Assembly (NCBI GenBank): GCA_910579335.1
Contig: CAJTUQ010000096.1
Location: forward strand, 1 to 10,145
Source of the DNA: an uncultured Dorea sp.
Lineage (GTDB): Bacteria; Bacillota; Clostridia; Lachnospirales; Lachnospiraceae
Reading direction: 5' to 3'
Length of the DNA: 10,145 bases
Under the pieces are notes generated by a model. The model did no database searches, was not told the DNA's origin, and saw only the letters and a list, made by a program, of their open reading frames with translations. A program made the position numbers and the translations under genes. Below, piece after piece: positions 5,972-10,145 of this stretch. Positions within the stretch are counted from its first letter, which is position 1. The number at the start of each line of letters is the position of its first letter.

Positions 5972-7279
5972 ATGGGAAAATACAAAATCGTACATTACAT
6001 CAATAACTTTTTCTCCGGGGCCGGCGGCGAGGAAGCGGCGGGCATGAGGCCGGAGATTCACGAAGGGCCGATGGGACCGGGACTTGCTTTGGCCGAGGCA
6101 TTTGGAGAGGAATTTGAAATTGCGGCGACAGCCGTATGCGGAGATAATTATTTCGGGGAAAATCTGGAGGATGCCGCCGCAGAGCTGATTGGAATGATTC
6201 GACCGTATAAGCCGGATTTATTTATCGCAGGTCCTGCATTTAATGCAGGCCGTTACGGGGTGGCATGCGGAACAATTTGTAAAGAGGTGGAAAAAGCGCT
6301 TGGGATTCCGGTGCTCACCGGCATGTACGAGGAAAATCCGGGCGTTGACATGTTCCGTAAGGATTTGATTGTCATTAAGACAAAAAATTCTGCGGCGGGC
6401 ATGAGGAAAGCGGTTCCGGTATTTAAAAGGCTTGGGGAAAAGCTGGTGAAAGGCAGGGAGATTCTCGGACCGGATATGGAAGGGTATCTGGAGAGAGGGA
6501 TCCGTGTAAATTATTTTGCAGAGAAACGGGGCTCCGAACGGGCGATAGAGCTGCTGTTAAAAAAATGCAGGGGGGAGGAGTGCCAGACAGAATATCCCAT
6601 GCCCGAATTTGACAGGGTAGAGCCGGCAGCTCCGGTCACGGACTTGGCTCATACGAAGATTGCTATCGTCACATCGGGCGGTATCGTGCCTCAAGGGAAT
6701 CCGGATCATATCGAATCTTCCAGTGCTACAAAATACGGCATTTACAGCATCAAGGGCATGGATCGGATGGATAAAAAGGACTTTATGACCGTCCACGGCG
6801 GTTATGACCGTGCTTTTGTTACAGAGGATCCCAATCTGGTTGTTCCGCTGGATGTTCTGCGCAAGCTGGAAAAGGAAGGAGTAATCGGAGAACTTGCCGG
6901 CTACTTTATTTCTACTACCGGAACCGGGACGGCCACGGGAAATGCAAAAGCATTTGGCCGGGATTTTGTGGGGAAATTGAAAGAAGACGGAATCGGCGCC
7001 GTTATCCTTACGTCTACATGAGGCACCTGCACGCGTTGCGGTGCAACGATGGTAAAAGAGATTGAGCGAGAAGGGATTCCGGTTGTGCATATCTGCACGG
7101 TAGTTCCGATTTCCAAGACGATAGGGGCTAACAGAATCGTACCGGCAATAGGGATTCCGTATCCTCTTGGAGATCCGACAAAATCACCGGCGCAGAGTGA
7201 AAAAATCCGCCGGGAGCTGGTGGAGAGAGGGCTGACGGCGCTTCAGACGCCGGTTACCGGACAGACGGTTTTTGAGTAG
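5972..7279 (+). CDS. grdB: Glycine/sarcosine/betaine reductase component B selenoprotein (GrdB/GrdF/GrdH family)
   Basis: This is a 435-residue selenoprotein read through an in-frame TGA at 7019-7021, which encodes selenocysteine 350. The active site is Sec-Gly-Thr-Cys-Thr-Arg-Cys (UxxCxxC, residues 350-356), flanked by GAVILTST before and GATMVKEIEREGIPVVH after, exactly as in GrdB. Other marks are KIVHYINNFFSGAGGEE (5-21), AGPAFNAGRYGVACG (about 88-102) and VTSGGIVPQGNPDHIESSSA (about 232-251). Total length matches the family. Automatic gene callers will split it into a 5' part ending at 7021 and a short 3' part, which would be wrong. ATG 5972 has AAGGAGG upstream and lies 16 bases after the preceding stop, so the two subunits are co-transcribed. 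The electron-donating partner GrdA and the acetyl-transferring GrdC/D are not in the window and must be encoded elsewhere. Substrate remains open. Confidence 0.95.
7019..7044 (+). promoter_or_regulatory. Selenocysteine codon TGA with candidate bacterial SECIS hairpin
   Basis: One base after the TGA, GCACC (7023-7027) pairs with GGTGC (7040-7044) and GCA (7029-7031) pairs with TGC (7037-7039). A single T at 7028 is bulged and the loop is CGCGT (7032-7036). An apical hairpin shortly after UGA with a bulged U is the kind of element SelB recognises in bacteria. The hairpin lies inside the codons for the conserved UxxCxxC motif, so some pairing could be incidental to the protein code. Reading the TGA as Sec is secure from the family; the exact SECIS fold is inferred. 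Confidence 0.7.
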
Positions 7280-7293
7280 AAGAGAAGAAATAT

Positions 7294-7339
7294 CGCCCGA
7301 ACGGTGCAGGATTGTTGCAATTGCTGCGCCGGCCGGGCG
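7294..7339. terminator. Hairpin between convergent genes, possible terminator
   Basis: CGCCCGAACGGTGCAG (7294-7309) pairs with CTGCGCCGGCCGGGCG (7324-7339), 16 positions with two mismatches and one wobble. A small inner hairpin, ATTG/CAAT (7311-7314 with 7318-7321), closes the loop. It lies 15 bases after the selenoprotein stop and about 60 bases beyond the stop of the convergent small gene. On the plus strand no T-run follows. On the minus strand it is followed by ATATTTCTTCTCTT, so it fits termination of the minus-strand transcript better. I see no gene in 7280-7399. Confidence 0.5.
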
Positions 7340-7399
7340 GTGTTATGCACTGGCAGGAAAAAAGTATGGCCGGATATTTTGTGTGACGTTTGGCGGCGG

Positions 7400-7795
7400 T
7401 TATGAGAAAGAATATTTTGTATGCTGCCGGCGGTAGGCCTCGTTGTCTTTTTGGTGCAGTTCACTTTCTATCTGCGCCAGCTTTTGCTCCAGTTCTTTTG
7501 CTTTTCTTTCGTCTGTTTCGGAATTTAGCTGCCGCTTTAGTTCTGCCTGTGTTTCTCTCAGTTTCTTAATTTCTCGGTCAACGGCGCTTGTGTCTGCGGT
7601 GCATTTTTCCTCAGGAATGTATTCGTCCATTACAGGTTTTGCCGGACGGCTGCCCGATGTGTCTTCGGAATTTGTAGCATCCTTTATGCGGGAGGCGGAT
7701 AATTCTTTTTCATTTGCAATTGCTGCGGGGGCTTTTTCGGCATTTGAAATGGTGTTCGGATTCGTATGAGCAGTCATATTAGAAACAGGGTTCAT
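7400..7795 (-). CDS. Small coiled-coil hypothetical protein, probable target of the LytTR system
   Basis: I do not recognise this 131-residue protein. The first 55 residues are polar and low in hydrophobic residues (Asn, Thr, Ala, Ser rich). A short motif VMDEYIPEEK (about 55-64) follows, then a charged heptad-like stretch (about 71-118, with DREIKKLRETQAELKRQL and ELEQKLAQIESELHQKD) that should form a coiled coil. There is no signal peptide or membrane segment, and one cysteine (65). The start is ATG 7795-7793, 8 bases after TGGAGG; a TTG five codons earlier overlaps that site and is rejected. It is 80 bases downstream of the kinase gene on the same strand. It also has its own candidate promoter with a LytTR-type repeat upstream, so it is probably an output of that system. 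The function is unknown. Confidence 0.72.
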   Translation of the reverse strand: MNPVSNMTAHTNPNTISNAEKAPAAIANEKELSASRIKDATNSEDTSGSRPAKPVMDEYIPEEKCTADTSAVDREIKKLRETQAELKRQLNSETDERKAKELEQKLAQIESELHQKDNEAYRRQHTKYSFS

Positions 7796-7851
7796 GGCGT
7801 GTTCCTCCAATCTTTAAATATAGTAGGGCGGATGTTGTATCCGACGTTTTC

Positions 7852-7879
7852 AGCTTACCATTTATTCATGGAATTTCAA
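7852..7879 (-). promoter_or_regulatory. Candidate promoter of the small coiled-coil gene
   Basis: On the minus strand TTGAAA (7879-7874) is followed after 16 bases by TAAGCT (7857-7852), preceded by TG as in an extended -10. The -10 is a poor match, as is common where an activator is needed. The -35 begins 10 bases after the end of the LytTR-type repeat, the same gap as at the response-regulator promoter. Transcription would begin near 7845, leaving a leader of about 50 bases. Confidence 0.42.
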
Positions 7880-9219
7880 GATTTTTGAATTGAAATGCTA
7901 TCTGGATGTATTGAAATGTTTAACAGTACATTCAGAGAAAAATACCGGCCGTTTTTTTCGGTGAGCATTGTACCGTGATACTTTTCGGCGGCGGCTCTGA
8001 TGTTGGAAAGTCCGGTTCCTGACGGGGGAAGAGGGCCTGCCGGACAAGTGTTTTTAAATTCCAGCATGTAGAAATCACCTTGCTGCCTGCCGGTAATGCA
8101 AAGCTCTTTTCTGCCGTCGGCAAAGCGGCAGGCGTCCGCTGCGTTATCCAGGGCATTTGCAAAAATTACGCACAAGTCGAAGTCGTCTATCTGGCAGGGC
8201 CTGGGAAGAATGAGGGAAACATGTGCCGAAATTCCGTCTGATTTTGCCAGCGAGAGCTTCTCACCCAGCAGAATGTCTACTACCGGATTACCTGTCTGGT
8301 ACGGAAAGGAAAGAGAATCGGAGGCTGTTTCCAGAGTTTTCAGATATGTTTTGGCTTTCTTTGTATTTTCCTGATCCAGCAGGCCGTTTAATACGGTCAG
8401 GTGGTTTTTGATGTCATGCCGGAATGCTTTTGTCCGCTCGAAGCGGATCTGCGCTTCTGAAACATATTTTTTTTGTGTGCGGGACGCTTCGGACAGGGCA
8501 ATTAGCGCTGTCTGTATCTGAAAACTCCTGCAGATGCGCTGGTAAGCATACAGTGTGCATAAAAGCCCGCCAAGTCCGAGTATCTGAAGGAAGAGCAGGG
8601 CGGTGTGCTTCCCGATATCAGCGATCGAATCAGTGAAGGTGGAATCATTATAAATCATTTGAGTATAGGTATAGGACGTCTGCAGGATGTATAGCTGGGC
8701 TGAGTAAAAAAACAGTACCGGAGACAAAAATACCGGGAATGCCGTCAACCCGGAGCCTGATATTTGTTCTGCATCTTTCAGGGAAATGGATCTTAGTATA
8801 ACGGTATAGCAAATGGCACAGATAAAAAAGGAAACGAATATGGCCAGAAGAATCAGTATATACAGGATGGGAGTGCCGATTAGACGAGGAAAGAAAAGGG
8901 ATTCCACGGAGTTGACGATACCGAAGGAAAGCTGGGAGATATAGCATGCGCAAATTGCGGCGCTCCATGACATGATCCATTGGTTTTTCAAGGCAAAATG
9001 GCTGACTGTGCACAAAATCACCAGCTGCCCGGTGACTGCGCATATGAAGCAAAGAGAGAGTTTGCCAACTATCCACTCAAGGATACAAATCATAATGAAA
9101 TATAAGGCAAAATGCCGGAATTTTCCTGCTTTTCCAGTAAGACGGCTGATGAAAAAAATATGCAGCGCACACGGCACCATAAGGCAGAGACCGTTAAGGC
9201 ATAGGATGAATAGCTCCAT
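7876..9219 (-). CDS. GHKL-type sensor histidine kinase (AgrC-like, membrane-bound)
   Basis: The 447-residue sensor kinase pairs with the adjacent LytTR regulator. Residues 1-225 hold six to seven hydrophobic segments that form the membrane sensor. A short helical linker (about 235-262) leads to the phosphorylation helix FRHDIKNHLTVLNGLLDQ with His268. The ATP-binding HATPase (GHKL) domain follows, with the N box NALDNAADAC (355-364) and the G box GTGLSNIRAAAEKYHG (401-416). This arrangement is shared with AgrC and ComD, which sense peptides; no peptide precursor or processing gene is seen here, so the signal is unknown. ATG 9219 lies one base after the regulator's stop, with GAGAGG upstream inside the regulator gene, so the two are translationally close. 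The last ten or so residues (HPDSISIQKS) extend beyond the usual domain end and overlap a repeat that may be a regulator binding site. Confidence 0.93.
   Translation of the reverse strand: MELFILCLNGLCLMVPCALHIFFISRLTGKAGKFRHFALYFIMICILEWIVGKLSLCFICAVTGQLVILCTVSHFALKNQWIMSWSAAICACYISQLSFGIVNSVESLFFPRLIGTPILYILILLAIFVSFFICAICYTVILRSISLKDAEQISGSGLTAFPVFLSPVLFFYSAQLYILQTSYTYTQMIYNDSTFTDSIADIGKHTALLFLQILGLGGLLCTLYAYQRICRSFQIQTALIALSEASRTQKKYVSEAQIRFERTKAFRHDIKNHLTVLNGLLDQENTKKAKTYLKTLETASDSLSFPYQTGNPVVDILLGEKLSLAKSDGISAHVSLILPRPCQIDDFDLCVIFANALDNAADACRFADGRKELCITGRQQGDFYMLEFKNTCPAGPLPPSGTGLSNIRAAAEKYHGTMLTEKNGRYFSLNVLLNISIHPDSISIQKS
7890..7919 (-). promoter_or_regulatory. LytTR-type direct repeat (9-12-9) inside the 3' end of the kinase gene
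   Basis: On the minus strand ACATTTCAA (7919-7911) and GCATTTCAA (7898-7890) are separated by exactly 12 bases, a 21-base period or two helix turns. LytTR-domain regulators (AgrA, ComE, VirR) bind two 9-bp direct repeats spaced 12-13 bp, and the half-site resembles the ComE type (ACAnTTcaG). The repeat lies within the last codons of the kinase gene, where it encodes the repeated Ile-Ser-Ile of the tail. The same half-site with the same spacing stands in front of the response-regulator gene. Confidence 0.6.
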
Positions 9220-9220
9220 A

Positions 9221-9934
9221 TTACAAATTCCTCTCTTTCATATAGCACAGGAGCGCTTGCGTGAAATCATGTTCACGAAGTCTGGAAACGGGAATCTTGC
9301 TGCCCTGCGACAAAGTAATCTGTCCGGTGGCATATCCGCGGACATATCCGAGATTGACGATAAAACTTCGATGGCATCTGAAAAAATGGTTATCGAAGCG
9401 CTGCCCAAAGTCTTCCAGCTTGCCGTAGCAGTCCGTAATTTCCCCGCCGCTTTGGTGGAGATAGACTTTCCGTCCCTGCACTTCACAGTATATGATTTCA
9501 GACAGAGGAATCACTTGGCAGGAATTTCCTTTGCAGATAACGATGTCCCGGTTCTTCTGCCGCCGTAACGCCTCCAGAGACCTGTCCATAGTCCGTCGAA
9601 AGAGCTCGCTGTTTAACGGCTTGAGCAGGTAGCCGAAGGCTTGTACTTCAAAAGCATCAAATACATATTCCTCCAGGACAGTCACAAAGATTAAAAGACT
9701 GTTGTTGTTTTGCTGCCGGAGCTTTCTTGCCGTCTCCATACCGTTTAGATGTTCCATGCGGATATCGAGAAAAATCAAATCATAGCTGCAGCCGCAATCC
9801 AGAAGGGAAGAGCCGTCTGGAAAAGTTTCGATGCGATACAAAGCAAGCCGTTTTTCTTCCATGTATCGTGAAAGATGTTCGGAGAGTTCTTTTACCGTAA
9901 AGGGTTCGTCGTCGCAGATTGCGAATTTTATCAT
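9221..9934 (-). CDS. LytTR-family response regulator
   Basis: This 237-residue response regulator has a CheY-like receiver (1-120) with acidic pocket CDDE (7-10, Asp8 and Asp9), phospho-acceptor Asp57 in LIFLDIRM, Thr85 and Lys105 in LLKPLN. A LytTR DNA-binding domain follows (about 135-237), with EIIYCEVQGRKVYLH and the FFRCHRSFIVNLGYVRGY signature. The start is ATG 9934-9932: GGGGTG stands 6 bases upstream, while the ATG at 9940 would touch that site. Its kinase follows after one base. It should be phosphorylated by that kinase and then bind paired 9-bp repeats; one such pair lies upstream of its own gene and one upstream of the small coiled-coil gene. Relatives are AgrA and ComE, but the regulon beyond this window is unknown. 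Confidence 0.93.
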   Translation of the reverse strand: MIKFAICDDEPFTVKELSEHLSRYMEEKRLALYRIETFPDGSSLLDCGCSYDLIFLDIRMEHLNGMETARKLRQQNNNSLLIFVTVLEEYVFDAFEVQAFGYLLKPLNSELFRRTMDRSLEALRRQKNRDIVICKGNSCQVIPLSEIIYCEVQGRKVYLHQSGGEITDCYGKLEDFGQRFDNHFFRCHRSFIVNLGYVRGYATGQITLSQGSKIPVSRLREHDFTQALLCYMKERNL

Positions 9935-9956
9935 TTTCATCACCCCGTTTTTTGTC

Positions 9957-9985
9957 AGAATATCAGATGTCCGCCGCAAGGGCAA
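9957..9985 (-). promoter_or_regulatory. Candidate activator-dependent promoter of the LytTR/kinase operon
   Basis: On the minus strand TTGCCC (9985-9980) is followed after 17 bases by TATTCT (9962-9957). Both boxes are weak matches, fitting a promoter that needs help from an activator bound at the repeat that ends 10 bases upstream. Transcription would start near 9950, giving a leader of only about 16 bases that contains the GGGGTG ribosome binding site. Confidence 0.42.
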
Positions 9986-9995
9986 TTCCTATGCC

Positions 9996-10025
9996 TTGAA
10001 ATGCTGCAGATCTGTAATGAAATGC
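9996..10025 (-). promoter_or_regulatory. LytTR-type direct repeat (9-12-9) upstream of the response-regulator gene
   Basis: On the minus strand GCATTTCAT (10025-10017) and GCATTTCAA (10004-9996) are separated by exactly 12 bases. The first eight bases are identical in both. The element starts one base after the stop codon of the preceding regulator gene and ends 10 bases before a candidate -35 box. Its layout matches known LytTR binding sites, suggesting that the response regulator controls its own operon. Confidence 0.6.
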
Positions 10026-10026
10026 A

Positions 10027-10145
10027 TTATCGCCGCAGGCCGTATTCCTGTATCTTATTGTAAATCTGACGGGAACTTATGCCGAGCCTGCGGGATGCTT
10101 CGGCGGCATTCCAGTCTAACTGCTTCAGAACCCAGGTTAAATATT
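10027..10145 (-). CDS. Sigma-54-dependent activator, C-terminal Fis-type HTH (runs off right edge)
   Basis: The last 38 codons of a gene enter from the right edge and end at TAA 10029-10027. The peptide includes VLKQLDWNAAEASRRLGISS and ends SRQIYNKIQEYGLRR. This is the Fis-type (HTH_8) DNA-binding helix-turn-helix that closes sigma-54 activators of the NtrC type: a 'W-N-x-x-x-A-S-R-x-L-G-I-S' turn followed by a recognition helix with Tyr-x-Lys-Ile. The AAA+ domain that would confirm the class is outside the window. It is read in the same direction as the LytTR operon and ends 93 bases before the response-regulator start. A sigma-54 promoter in front of the reductase genes makes those genes its probable target. 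Confidence 0.8.
   Translation of the reverse strand, partial: YLTWVLKQLDWNAAEASRRLGISSRQIYNKIQEYGLRR

Noticed and set aside
7049..7279. A separate small gene after the TGA
   Set aside because: It is the C-terminal part of the selenoprotein, continued in frame through selenocysteine at 7019-7021.
7744..7752. A third TTGAAATGG half-site resembling the LytTR repeat
   Set aside because: No partner lies 21 bases away on either side and it sits inside the coiled-coil gene; a chance match.
8972..9568. Plus-strand open frame across the kinase/regulator boundary
   Set aside because: It is antisense to two well-supported two-component genes and shows no family features.
9981..9997. A sigma-54-like site (AAGGCATAGGAATTGCC, GG and GC 10 bases apart) on the minus strand before the response-regulator gene
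   Set aside because: The -24 element lacks the conserved T before GG and deviates after GGCA. It also abuts the LytTR-type repeat. A repeat plus weak sigma-A promoter with geometry matching that at 7852-7919 explains the region better, but it cannot be fully excluded.

Overview
The window looks like a chromosome segment of an anaerobic, amino-acid-fermenting Firmicute of the Clostridia, probably Lachnospiraceae-like. This rests on the gene families (a selenocysteine-containing Stickland reductase, a lysine riboswitch in front of an NhaC-family carrier, a GHKL kinase with a LytTR regulator, and a fragment of a Clostridia-type conjugative relaxase) and on the strong AGGAGG-like ribosome binding sites. 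It is inference, not a species call.

Left edge (1-1312) is mobile debris. The 5' end of an IS110-family transposase runs off the left edge on the minus strand. It is preceded by a structured non-coding element end, where IS110 elements carry their bridge RNA. This abuts a piece of a conjugative-element relaxase that has lost both ends. The relaxase piece is joined to the C-terminal third of what looks like a DUF169 protein. Right behind it is an intact lipoprotein substrate-binding protein of the NitT/TauT type (1334-2371), with no permease or ATPase in the window.

Middle (2420-4430) is a self-contained lysine-responsive unit: a sigma-A promoter, a lysine (L-box) riboswitch, an expression-platform terminator, an NhaC-family antiporter likely to import lysine, and a strong intrinsic terminator.

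The reductase operon (4432-7279) has a 17-bp inverted repeat and a near-consensus sigma-54 -24/-12 promoter. Two genes follow: the pyruvoyl-proprotein subunit (GrdE type, Cys242) and the selenoprotein subunit (GrdB type, Sec350, in-frame TGA at 7019-7021) of a glycine/sarcosine/betaine reductase component B. The partners (GrdA, GrdC/D, thioredoxin system) are not in the window. The C-terminal Fis-type helix-turn-helix of a probable sigma-54 activator reads in from the right edge (10145-10027, minus) and is the obvious candidate regulator.

Right part (7400-10026, minus strand) is a LytTR response regulator, a GHKL sensor kinase and a small coiled-coil protein of unknown function. A direct repeat with 9-12-9 spacing, the layout of LytTR-domain sites, occurs twice. 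One copy is in front of the response regulator. The other lies in the last codons of the kinase gene, in front of the small protein. Each copy sits exactly 10 bases upstream of a candidate -35 box. This suggests that the two-component system controls itself and the small gene, and it is the most novel-looking signal here.
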